Of a stretch of DNA of 64,000 bases, positions 11,457 to 21,158 are shown piece by piece (within the stretch, counting starts at the first letter, position 1; each line of letters starts with the position of its first letter). The position numbers and the translations under genes are program-made. The stretch is taken from the NCBI GenBank assembly GCA_948567375.1, contig OX419758.1:12529001-12593000 (forward strand). The letters are read 5' to 3'. Below the pieces are notes generated by a model. The model was not told where the DNA came from. It did not search any database and saw only the letters and a list, made by a program, of their open reading frames with translations. This DNA comes from Lunularia cruciata. Lineage: Eukaryota; Streptophyta; Marchantiopsida; Lunulariales; Lunulariaceae.

Positions 11457-11991
11457 TTGGTTAGTTCTAATGGGATTGAAGGCTTGACCTATGCAAGTTT
11501 GCTTCACTTGCAAGGTATAATATCTAATTGGGGTTGTAGGATTTTGGTTGATATTAGAAGTTCAGAGAATTGCATGTCTATGCAAGTAGCAAAGGAATTG
11601 GGTATTCCTATCAAGCCAATGATTGGAAGTAGATTGATGATGGCGGATGGTAGAAAAGGTTCTGCATTCCTTACCTTGCATCCTATTACCTTTAAAATTG
11701 GGAAGGAGTATTTGGAGTGTATGAGGTTTGTAGTGGCACCTCTACACTATGATGTCATTTTAGGACTACCTTGGCTTGAACATCACAAAGTTCAATTTGA
11801 TTGGACCCAACAACAAATTCAAGTACAACACCAAGGTAGGAAGTTCCGATTAGGTTGTTTGGCACCTCTGAGTAAGACACCTAAGAATAGTCAGTCCCAA
11901 GATGGGAAGTTTGTTGAGAAGGTAGCCATAAAGCATACCTTGAAGGGAGAGGAGTCCCAAGATGGGAAGTTTGCCAGAAGGGCAACCAAGG
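11457..11991 (+). pseudogene. C1 protease domain, truncated by I1
   Basis: An open frame begins at 11457 and shows the retropepsin layout: I-L-V-D-I-R-S-S where D-T/S-G is expected, then a second conserved block Y-D-V-I-L-G-L-P-W-L ending the domain. The frame then runs into insertion I1 at 11992 and terminates inside it. The glycine-to-arginine change at the catalytic loop recurs in C2 and C3 (see findings). A repeated S-Q-D-G-K-F linker follows the protease, present also in C2 and C3. Confidence 0.8.
11987..11991 (+). repeat. I1 target-site duplication, left
   Basis: CAAGG immediately before TGTGGTGCCC; the same pentamer follows the right end at 15773-15777. Confidence 0.85.
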
Positions 11992-12826
11992 TGTGGTGCC
12001 CACATTTTTTGTTTTTTTTCAAAATAAAGGAGAAGAGGTGTATAGAGAAGTCGGATTGTGCTTGTATGGCCAAAGAAGACAAAGAAAATTGTCTTCGGGG
12101 TGAAACCCGAAGTAAAGTGACTTCGGGTCATAAGGTGAAGTACTCTGAAATGCCGTGTTAGCATACAATACGAAGTAAATTGTCTTCGGCTCGAGGGGAG
12201 CTCAACCCGAGGCAAAGATAGTCTAACAACCTTTCGTCGGGACGAGAAATTCAAGAAGGGGCCGTTTCAAAATTGGCGGCTCATACACGTGAAGGTTGAG
12301 TGACAGTGACAGGTGCATGCCGGAGGTCTGATTTCTCGGTAGAAACTCGAAGCGACAGAAGACGAAGAAGTGCAACTCTATAAAAATCGAAACTGCAATG
12401 ACAAAATGTCGAGCAATTTTCCTTCGCCGTTGAGGAGTCATCTTGCAGGTGATCGGGGAAAGGGAAATAGAGTTGGACTTGTGTTAGTGCAAAAGGGAGA
12501 AGTTGAGAGAGAGAAATCGAGAGACCGAAAGAAAGCAGAAGAGATGGGAGGAGGGAAGAAGAACTCTGAATTTTGCAGTGAGAAATCATGCAATTCGGAG
12601 ATTAGATATAATAGCAAGGATTGAAGTCTTGAACCGACTTCGGATCACTTTTCTGGCATGGAACTGGAACGTAAGTTTTCCAGGATTCATGACAGAAATC
12701 ATCGAGAGTAAATGTCTTGATGGTCCCGAGGAAGAAGGGAAGAGAGGAAATCCGGCTCGCTAGACAGAGTCGGATTGGAGACTCGTACTCGGGAAGGAGG
12801 CAGGCTCGGAGCAAGGAGCCACGTTC

Positions 12827-13487
12827 TTGGGGAAAGGAGAGATAACCCAAGAAACGCAAGAGGTGAGAGATGCCTTCTCGTCGAAGAGGACAAAGAATGG
12901 GTATAAAGTTGAGAGCTATAAAGACCCTGTGAGGAGAGGAATTGCGAGTGCACTAATGGCCCTCCTGAAGCCGAAGAGAACTACCTATGTGATGAAACAC
13001 CAAGCGGTGTTCTTTCACAAGTTATTTGCAAGAGAACGATCAATTGGGCAAGGTGCTTTCACGGAAGAACGAGGCAGATGGTGTGGAATCTGCGGGATAA
13101 GTCACCTCCACACTACATTGTACCATTTGCAGCCCATTTTTACCTCGGGTTAAATCTGCTCAATTTGGCGGAGCGTAATCGAATGGTGTCTCATTTCCAT
13201 CTTGATTTGAGAAGAGAAGTCGACGCAGAGGAGCAGCAATACATTCTCCAAATCCAGAGCACGGACAATTACTACGCGAAGACAGGGAAGAATGTGGAGG
13301 TCATTGAAAGTACCCCGACAAAGAAGAGAACTCGGCAAGCAGAAGCCGAAGAAAACAAGAAACCTTGGAAAATGCAGAAAAATAACCCGATGTGAGGAAT
13401 GGTGGTGATTGAGTCGGAAGATGAAGACTCAAAGGTGAAGCCGAGCTCAAGACGGAGGACTCGGACCGTGAGGAGGAACCTGAGCTG
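12827..13487 (+). pseudogene. I1 ORF, N-terminal part (frameshifted)
   Basis: Frame 12827-13153 reads a basic N-terminus, then K-H-Q-A-V-F-F-H-K-L-F-A-R-E-R and G-A-F-T-E-E-R-G. The protein-like sense moves to frame 13078-13395 (P-P-H-Y-I-V-P-F-A-A-H-F-Y-L-G) and passes a TGA at 13393-13395 to 13487. The pieces look like one globular N-terminal domain feeding into the acidic coiled-coil region downstream, broken by one or two frameshifts. I do not recognise the domain. Confidence 0.45.
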
Positions 13488-13490
13488 ACA

Positions 13491-14978
13491 TTGCAAAGTG
13501 GAGATACAAGCAGTGATAGTGAGGAAGGAGGAGAGATGACATCGGTACCGGCGGCTGAAGAATACGAAGAAGAAATGCAAGCCGAAGTAGAAACCGAAGA
13601 CAATGCGGCGCTGGAAGATGAAGTACCAATGTGCGAGGAGAAGAAGATCACATTACAGCAAGGAATTCGCTCGAGACGTAAGGCGAAGTGTGAAGCGGGA
13701 CCGAGTAGAGTGAAGGAAGAGGTAGAAGGAAGCTCGGGCAGTGAGGCATCGATCCCGATACGAAGACTCCAGAGAAGAAGGCGAGTATCAGGAGAACACG
13801 AGGAAAGAAGAGAGACCACTCCGCGGGAGGACGAAGTTGTCAATAATGGAGTAGATTACCTGCAGATGGTAGTATGCCTGCTATTGGTGAAGATGGAGAA
13901 GAAGAAGAAGGAGATACAGTCTACTTGTTCAGAGGTAAAGACTGTGTTGCAGGTCTTATCAAGATTAGAAGAAGAAAACTCGGAGTTGAAGAAGAGTATA
14001 ACCCGAGGTGAGGAAGAGAGAGAAGTACTGCAAGCGGAAGCAGTCGAGAGGAGTCAGGTAATTGAAGACCTGAAGAGAGAAGTGAGTTATCGAGAAGATC
14101 TTGCAAGGAAGAGTGACATCGCAAGGGAGAGACAGGTAGCGGAGCATGAAATCTTGAAGCAGCAGTTTGCTGATTCAAGAGTTGAACTTATCCATGCTAT
14201 GGCGAGGGTAGCATCAAAGGATCAAGAGCTCAATCGAGTGATGGAGAGTATGGAGGAGAAGAAGAAACTCTGGCAGTGAGAGTTGGCTGCGAGATATAAA
14301 GAAGAAGAGAGATTACGAGAATTAATTCGTAATCAGGAAGAGAAGGTTGAACAGAAAGAGAAAGAGAAGGAAGCGGTGAAGGCCGAATTCGAAGAAGAAT
14401 TGGCAATGTACAGAGAAGAATGGCTTGCAGATCAGGAATGCAAACGCAAGACAAGATTGGAGCCATTGAAGGAAATAGTCCTCAGAGTGAACGCGATGTT
14501 AAGTACAGAGGCCAGCGTTCAAATTGAAGAGACGAGATTGCACGAGTTGAAACTGTTGGTGCAAGAAACAAGGCGAAGACAAGCAAAAGATACAGATTTG
14601 AATGCCTTGTTGATTAAATTGAGAAATCGTGTAGATAGGAAGATATTAGAAGTAGAAGACAATATTGCGATTAGATTAGACTTAGTGAGAATAGAGTTAG
14701 AAAAGCTTCGGCAAGATGTTAAGGCAAAACCCGAAGTAGATAACATAGGGATCCAAATGTCTTCGGAGTTGCCCTCAGAGACATTAGAGAAGAGTGGGTC
14801 GAAGGATGAGGAGTTAGATAGATTAACCACTAGTGCAATTTTAGATCCGGAAAGAGAATTGCTGGATCTGGTAGAAGATGTAGGAGATCTGAAACCCGAG
14901 GAAAATGTAGTAGGAAGTAAGATTACTTCAGGTTTGGGTTTGAAAGCCGAGGAAGAAGTAGACATCGGATCGGATTAG
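13491..14978 (+). pseudogene. I1 ORF, acidic and coiled-coil part (one internal stop)
   Basis: A single frame of about 495 codons is interrupted only by TGA at 14277-14279. The first 100 residues are very acidic (S-D-S-E-E-G-G-E) with basic patches (I-R-R-L-Q-R-R-R-R-V) that resemble nuclear-localisation signals. From about residue 120 to 400 it is almost continuous Glu/Lys/Arg/Leu heptad sequence, a long predicted coiled coil. The end (E-E-V-D-I-G-S-D) is conserved in I2. Structural or DNA/chromatin-binding roles are possible but nothing shows enzyme activity. The start codon of the full protein is upstream in another frame. Confidence 0.6.
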
Positions 14979-15772
14979 AAACCGATTTGAGATTTGAAGG
15001 GGCAGATATGAAGAGGTGCATTGTCATTTCGGATCTGTAGGTTAGAACAGTTGTGGTAGAACGGTATAGTTGTTAGAACTGTCGATTGCTTCACTATTTA
15101 AGAGTGGCATTTGCAGTATTATGTTGTTCAGTGCTCATTATTTCTGAGAATAGATAAAGCAAAGTGCTGTGAAGCAGTGCTCGTCGCTTGAGCTTGATTC
15201 TGAGTATCAATTTTGCAATTGTGTTTGTGAATGTTTGGAGAAATTTGAAGTGCAAGTTAGAGTGCTTGTTGGATGTTGGATTCCACAGCCTTGATCTTCA
15301 TTCTGTGTGTTTGATCCTGAGTGAAGTGCAATCAAAGCAATGCCTTGACAGATCTGAGAGGAATTGTAGTGTTGGTAGTATTCTGCATTTGTGAGTGCAG
15401 TGCAAGGTTGATGTGAAGCAATTTTGATCGAGGAAGTTGTGCCTTCAGTGGAGGGGTAGAACACAATTCTAAGGCAAAGTCGTTTTGCAGTGAAGTGCCG
15501 TTTTTGGGAGAGCCTGAATCATCACAATCAAGATTGTTTGGAAAGAACTAAAGGATTTGTGATTAAGAAGTGTGAATTTGTGACAAGACTGCGAATCAGT
15601 GCTTGTTACTCTCTTCTGGGTGTGGTTTCTACCTGAGAGATTAAAGACGCAACCAAGAAGAACTGAAATTGTTACTTTGCTTCGTATTTGACCAATTCTG
15701 ACTCATATCTCTACGGGAACAAACTTTACTTACCCGATTACCGCAAAAGTGATATTTGCCGGGTTGTCACAC

Positions 15773-15777
15773 AAGGA
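15773..15777 (+). repeat. I1 target-site duplication, right
   Basis: CAAGG directly after the terminal TCACA of I1; host reading resumes as GAGCAAGCTTTG, matching the C2 linker near 38571. Confidence 0.85.
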
Positions 15778-16190
15778 GCAAGCTTTGCAGAGAGATGAGT
15801 CCCTAGACCAAAAGTTTGTTAGTGAAGTAGCCATAGAGCAAGCTTTGGAGGAAAATAAGTCTATTTTTGCGGTGTGGATCAAGCCGATTGCATGAGGACA
15901 ATCTGAGGAGGGCAAAGAGCCTCATCAAGCAATGGTTGATAAGATAGTTCAGGAGTTTGTGGATGTGTTTTTGGATGATCTACCAAAGGGATTACCCTCC
16001 AATCGTGGTATGTCCTTCAAGATTGAGTAATTGCCAAGGAGTACTCCAATGAGTAGACCAATCTATTGGCTCTCACCAAAGGAGTTGGAGGAGTTGCAAA
16101 CAACACTTACAAAATTGTTGGAGAAGGACTTCATACAGACATATTACCTCTCCTTGGGGAGCACCACTACTATTTGTTTCAAAGAAGGAT
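15778..16190 (+). pseudogene. pol: C1 RT, N-terminal part (broken, cut by I2)
   Basis: It encodes the linker and the start of RT: V-F-L-D-D-L-P-K-G-L-P near 15965, then L-S-P-K-E-L-E-E-L and L-L-E-K-D-F-I near 16070-16140, ending at the K-K-D loop near 16185, where I2 is inserted. Stops are present (for example TAA near 16029). It continues at 18128. Confidence 0.82.
16186..16190 (+). repeat. I2 target-site duplication, left
   Basis: AGGAT before TGTGGTACCC; repeated at 18123-18127 after TCACA. Confidence 0.85.
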
Positions 16191-18122
16191 TGTGGTACCC
16201 ATACTTTTCATTTTGGATTAGTTTTGAAGAAGAAGTGCCTTGTTGAAACCAAATTGAAACCAAATGGAGAAGAAATGAGGAGAAACATATGTTTTGATCA
16301 GACCCAAGGAAGTTGACTTCATGTAAGAGGACTCGGACACGGACTAGATCACACTCCAAGAAGCTTACTTTGTGTCAGAGGAGGAAAAAGACTCGGATCA
16401 AACGTTGAAGGAGTGCAAACCCGAATAAGAAATGGAAGTTACAGGTTGGGATTCTTTCGTGGACCATATCTCATTGACCACAAGTTTAAATCATGTGTGC
16501 TATATCTCGTTGGAAGCATCTTGTTCAAGGCTTTCTATTTCCACCAAAATTGCAGAGTTTAGAGGTTTATAGCAAAATTAACAAGCATTTGAAGTTTTGG
16601 GAGTAGATATACAAAGTAGTTTAGTGTCTTTGGGTTGGTGTCTTTGGGTCTACCCGACTTCGGACTTGAGACTTGAGACTCCAAACTTCAAGTTTACACA
16701 ACTTTGGGTCATGAGACTTTGCTTCAAGACAAAGATGACTAGATCTGAGGTAGTCGGACCTTGGAGTGCAGTGAAGTTGACTTTGGGAATCTTGCCAGAG
16801 GCATTAGAGGAAGTTAGAGTAAAGAAAGAAGATATTTAGAACACTCATGACTTCAATTGATCAAAGATATGATAGAATTAGAAGAGAAATAACAGTATTG
16901 GATAAACCCAAAGTGCAAAATCAGATAGTAAGTGTCTTTGGGTTAGTTACATGAGTGATTAGAGGAAAGTGGGTTGCAAATTGAAGGCGTAGATAGTATA
17001 CCCATGCTTTCAATTACAATTCTTGATGAGTACATAGTAGAATTAGTAAAGGAATTGATAGTAGTTAGACCCAAAGTAAGAGAGGTAAGAAGGCAGGTGT
17101 CTTTTGATTTGACATTTGACATTTTAGAGAAGAGTGGGTCACGAGATAAGGAGTTAGATAGATTACCTGCTAGTGGAATTTCATATCAAGAAAGAGAAAT
17201 GTTAGATTTGGTAGAGGAATTAGGAGTTGTGAAACCCAAGGACAGAATAGTGAGTGAAGTTACTTCGGGATTGAGATTGAAAGCCAAGGAAGAAGTAGAC
17301 ATCAGATCGGATTAGAAACAATTTTGAGATTTTGAAGAGGCAGATATGAAGAGATGCATTGTCATTTCAGATCTGCAGGTTAAGAGAGTTGTTAGGAAAT
17401 GGTATTTTTGTTAGAATTGTCATTTGTTTCACTATTTAAGAGTGGCATTCGCAAGAATTTTGTTTAGTGCTTATAATTTCTAAGAATAGATAAAGCAAAG
17501 TGTTGTGAAGTAGTGCTCGTTGCTTGAGCTTGATTCCGAGTATCAACTTTGTGTTTGTAATTGTGAGTGTATGGAGAAATTCAAAGTGCAAGGTAGTGTG
17601 CTTGTTAGATGTTGAATTCCGCAGCCTTGGTCTTTATTGTGTGTGTTTGATCCTCATTGAAGTGCAATCAAAGCAATGCCTTGATAGATCTGAGAGGAAT
17701 TGTAGTGTTGGTAGTATTCTGCATTTGTGAGTGCAGTGCGAAGTTGATGTGAAGCAATTTTGATCAAAGTTGTGCCTTCAGTGGAGGGGTAGAACACAAT
17801 TCTGAGGCAAAGTTGTTTTGCAGTGAAGTGCCATTTTTGGGAGAGCCTGAATCATCACAATCAAGGTTGTTTGGAAAGATTTGATAGAGTTGTGGTTAAG
17901 GAGTGATAATTCGTGACGAGACTGCGAGTCAATGCTTGTTACTCTCTTCTATGGTGTGGTTTCTACTTGAGAGATTAAAGAAGAACTCAAGAAGAACTAC
18001 ATTGTTTGACTTTGTATTTGGAGTATTTGACTTTGTATTTGGACATTTCTGACCAATATCTCTATGAGAATGAACTTTATTTGCCCAATTATTGCAAAAG
18101 TAATATTTGCCGGGTTGTCACA
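16191..18122 (+). mobile_element. I2: shorter, older copy of the I1 family
   Basis: It starts TGTGGTACCC, ends GGGTTGTCACA, and is flanked by AGGAT on both sides; 1.93 kb. The 3' part (about 17290-18122) aligns with I1 15000-15772 including the CTATTTAAG box (17432-17440). Most of the coiled-coil ORF is absent, so I2 is internally deleted or a non-autonomous form. Many positions that are CpG in I1 are TpG or CpA here, so it looks older. Confidence 0.8.
16974..17315 (+). pseudogene. I2 remnant of the coiled-coil ORF, C-terminal end
   Basis: The 113-codon frame matches the last part of the I1 ORF: L-E-K-S-G-S-R-D-K-E-L-D-R-L here against L-E-K-S-G-S-K-D-E-E-L-D-R-L, and both end K-A-x-E-E-V-D-I-x-S-D. 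This conservation of the reading frame and stop in two insertions supports the ORF as part of the family. Confidence 0.65.
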
Positions 18123-18127
18123 AGGAT
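18123..18127 (+). repeat. I2 target-site duplication, right
   Basis: AGGAT after TCACA; C1 RT sense resumes directly ([10 protein letters not shown]). Confidence 0.85.
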
Positions 18128-19200
18128 GGAGGACTTTGTTTCTGTATTGATTATCATGGGCTCAATAAGCAAACAATGAAGAATGCATATCCTTTGCCTT
18201 GGATTGATGACTTGCTTGATCAATTGAGTGGAGCACAATACTTTTCCAAGCTGGATCTTTGAAGTGGCTATTGGCAAATCCTCATTGATAGGGAGGATCT
18301 GCAAAAGACTGCCTTTCGCACAAGGTATGGGCATTTTGAGTGGAGATTTCTACCTTTCGGGCTCACTAATGCTCTAGTAGTCTTCATGGATTAGATGCAT
18401 TGGATGTCGGATGGACTATTGGATTGGTATGTAGTGGTGTTCTTGGATGATATCTTGATCTATAGTAAAACAGAGGCAGAACACATGAATCAAATGTGAG
18501 AAGTCCTAAGATAATTGCGACAATGGAAATTTTAATGCAAGAAGTTGAAGTGTGCCTTTTGGCAAAAGGAAGTTACCTTCTTGAGTCACAAGATCTCATT
18601 GGAGGGGATCAAGATGGAAGAGGAGAAAATCAAGGCCATTACTGATTGGCCTACTTCAAAGGATGCTACAAAAGTATGGGCATTTAATGGGTTGGCTAGT
18701 TTTTATTGATGGTTCATCCATTATTATGCTCATGTGGCTGCACCATTGATTGACCTCTTGGAGAAGGACTTGAGCTTCCAATGGACCACCAAGCACAAAG
18801 AAGCATTCCAAAAGTTGAAACATATGGTTCCGTTTGATCCTCAACTACCCTGTGTGGTTGATTTTGATGCTTCTAACTTTGCAATTGGAGCCGTGTTGCA
18901 ACAAGAATTCCCAAATGGACTACATCCCATTGTCTTTGTGTCTTGTCGACTCAATACGGCTGAAAGAAACTACTTTGCTCAAGATCAACCACATGCAATG
19001 GTATATGCCACTAAGGTGTGGAGACATTACCTCTTTGAGAAACAAGTGATCATGCAAACTGATCACAACCCATTGTTGCAAACCTTACACTTGGAACACA
19101 TGAAGAGTCGACATCATCAATGGGAGGAACAACTCCAATTGTTTGACATCAAACTTGAGTAAAAACCAGGTCAGTTCCACATCATCCTTGATGTTTTATC
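18128..19200 (+). pseudogene. pol: C1 RT core and RNase H (broken)
   Basis: RT resumes with [20 protein letters not shown] and the catalytic V-V-V-F-L-D-D-I-L-I-Y-S near 18430-18470. RNase H is best kept in the frame 18734-19162: V-D-F-D-A-S-N-F-A-I-G (first acidic residue present), then Y-A-T-K-V-W-R-H-Y and M-Q-T-D-H-N-P-L. Stops occur at former Trp and Gln codons (for example near 18259 and 18392). Confidence 0.85.
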
Positions 19201-19439
19201 ATGATGACCTGATTTGAAATCTCTTCCTCTCATCACAATGGCAATTACAACGGTGTCAATTGACTCCAAGGTCCAAAACAAGTTTCAGTCAACTCTACAA
19301 CAAGATCTCTTCTTCTTAATGGTACATGGTCACCTTACAATATGTAACAAGGAGTACAACACCTTCTCCATCAAAGAAAGCCTTCTATTCCATGAGAATC
19401 GGATCTATGTTCTAACCACCAAAGGTAATCTTTGACTTG

Positions 19440-20420
19440 TGTGCCTTCAAGAAGCCCATGATTTACTCACAACTAGTTGCATGGGTGTGGACAAGACCTT
19501 GGGTACCCTCCAACGCCAATGGTGGTGGCCTAACATGATGCAAGATGTTTGAGAATTTGTCCAATCGTGTGAGAGTTGCCAACGTAACAAGGCCAGCAAC
19601 CAAAAGTTGAGTGGACTCCTTCAACCATTCACCATTCCATCCGCTTGATGGGAGCATGTGAGCTTGGATCTCATCACATCCTTGCCCAAGACAAAGCAAG
19701 AACACACAAAAATTGTGGTGTTTGTGGATAAGCTTAGTAAGCAAATCCACTTAGCACCAACCAATGATATCATGGATGCTCCAACCTTAGTGCAAATCTA
19801 CTTCAATAATGTCTTCAAGCATCATGGGATGCCACGTGTACTCATCTTGGACCATGATCCTTGATTTACCAAGAAAATTTGGCAAGCATTCTTCTAAATA
19901 CTTGGCACCAAACTTGCTTTGTCCACGGCCTATCATCCTCAAACTGATGGAAAAACCAAACGTGCAAATCATACATTGGAGGATATGCTACATGGCTTTG
20001 TCAATGTCTACCATACCAATTGGGATGAATGTCTTGCAGTTATAGAATTTGCCTACAACAATTCCAAATAGGTAAGCACCAGATTTTCTCCTTTCTTTCT
20101 CAATTTTGGCCAAGATTGGCTTGTTTCCGATTCTCTTCTTGCTCTCCCTCCATCTCAAGTTCCTCATACTTCAACATTCTTGACTATTATATCCCAATCT
20201 CTCCAACAAGCCAAATCTCACCTCCTTGTTGCTCAAAATTGTCAAAAACAATATGCGGACCACCATTGTCGTGATCTCACCTTTGAAGTGAGTGATAAAG
20301 TCATGTTATGCTCTAGTAACCTCCCTCTCCCACTTGATACCCAAGTTTGTAAACTTGCCCCTAATTAGATAGGACACTTTGATGTCACTAAAATTGTCTT
20401 TCTTGTTGCTTATCAACTTG
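19440..20420 (+). pseudogene. C1 integrase (broken)
   Basis: Zinc-binding part: M-G-V-D-K-T-L-G-T-L and C-E-S-C-Q-R-N-K at 19480-19590. Core: V-S-L-D-L-I-T-S-L-P (first Asp, near 19664), L-I-L-D-H-D-P (second, near 19850), and D-G-K-T-K-R-A-N near 19945, where the catalytic Glu is Lys. C3 keeps Glu at this place. The C-terminal domain is recognisable to about 20420 (V-S-D-K-V-M-L near 20290). Several stops. Confidence 0.85.
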
Positions 20421-20540
20421 CCTTGCCTTGCCTTGTCACATGCGTATCCATCCTATCTTTCATGTTTTTAAGTTGAAACCTAACGCTCTTCCTTTTCCTC
20501 TCAAATCCAACTTCCCCCTCCTCTTGTCCCTATCAATGAT

Positions 20541-20669
20541 CATGAGGAGTACAAAGTTGATCGTATCTTTGCGTGTTGCTATATTCAACAAGGCCGTTGA
20601 CAACATGTGGAGTACAAGGTCCTTTGGAAAGGGTATCTCCTTCATGATGCCACATGGGAACCTCTTTCT
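20541..20669 (+). pseudogene. C1 chromodomain remnant
   Basis: The frame reads E-E-Y-K-V-D-R-I, then after a stop and indels V-E-Y-K-V-L-W-K-G-Y and D-A-T-W-E-P-L-S. This is the classic chromodomain core (Y-x-V-x-W-x-G-Y ... T-W-E-P) fused to the integrase C-terminus and it places family C among chromoviruses. Confidence 0.85.
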
Positions 20670-20752
20670 CACTCTTGAATGCATAGATGGCCATCCAGGA
20701 GTTCAAAGCTACACTGGCAATGAGGACATCACCAACTAGCGGTGGGAGAATA

Positions 20753-21158
20753 TGTAACAATATGGACTTTAGTGATGAAGTTAGTTGGGCTAACAAAGTA
20801 GCAAATACAACAAATTAGCCTAGAATATTCCAAAAGCATCTAAGAAGCTTCTTGGGAAGCTTTTCAGCTAGCTTAGCTTGCACCTCAAGTAAGTAGCTAC
20901 TAGAAGGAAGCTTCCAACTAGCTTAGCTTGCACGCCAAGTAGGTGGCTTCTATAAGGAAGTTTCTTAAGAAGCTTTCTAGTTAACTTGGCTTGCACTCTA
21001 AGAAAGCAGCTTGAGGAAGCTTCTTGAGAAGTTTCTCAAGGGCCTTGTATGCTACCTATAAATACCAAAGCCAAAGCTCATGCTAGTTTTCCCTTATTCA
21101 AGTGTCCCAATGTGAGCTTCCATTCTCTTATTTCTCTCCTTGGTCTTGGTCTTTTACA
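20753..21158 (+). repeat. C1 3' LTR
   Basis: 406 bp, TGTAACA...CTTTTACA, preceded by the purine tract GGTGGGAGAATA (about 20741-20752). It carries the same HindIII-like palindromic blocks and TATA box (CTATAAATACC near 21056) as the 5' LTR. Confidence 0.92.

Larger units (their letters stand above)
11992..15772 (+). mobile_element. I1: 3.8-kb solo-LTR-like element with coiled-coil ORF
   Basis: It starts TGTGGTGCCC, ends GGGTTGTCACA and is flanked by CAAGG on both sides, the signature of retroviral-type integration. It splits the C1 linker between protease and RT. No internal pair of direct repeats is visible, so as a whole it looks like a solo LTR, but 3.8 kb is very long. It has two TATA-like boxes (CTATAAAAA 12378-12386; CTATTTAAG 15094-15102). 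Between them lies a long acidic coiled-coil ORF. The last 800 bp is shared with I2. It is conspicuously richer in CpG than the host DNA around it, which suggests a recent insertion. Confidence 0.8.
9829..21158 (+). mobile_element. Element C1: chromovirus (Ty3-gypsy), with two nested insertions
   Basis: LTRs at 9829-10254 and 20753-21158 start TGTAACA and end CTTTTACA. The flanking pentamers are CTACT (9824-9828) and CTACC (21159-21163), one mismatch apart. A primer binding site matching initiator tRNA-Met follows the first LTR, and a purine tract (ggtgggagaata) precedes the second. Gag, protease, RT, RNase H, integrase and a chromodomain follow in chromovirus order, all broken. I1 and I2 are inserted with their own duplications; subtracting them leaves about 5.6 kb, a normal size. 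Confidence 0.92.

Noticed and set aside
11992-15772. I1 as a cut-and-paste DNA transposon
   Set aside because: Only the terminal TGTG could pair as an inverted repeat; TG...CA ends with 5-bp duplication fit retroviral-type integration better.
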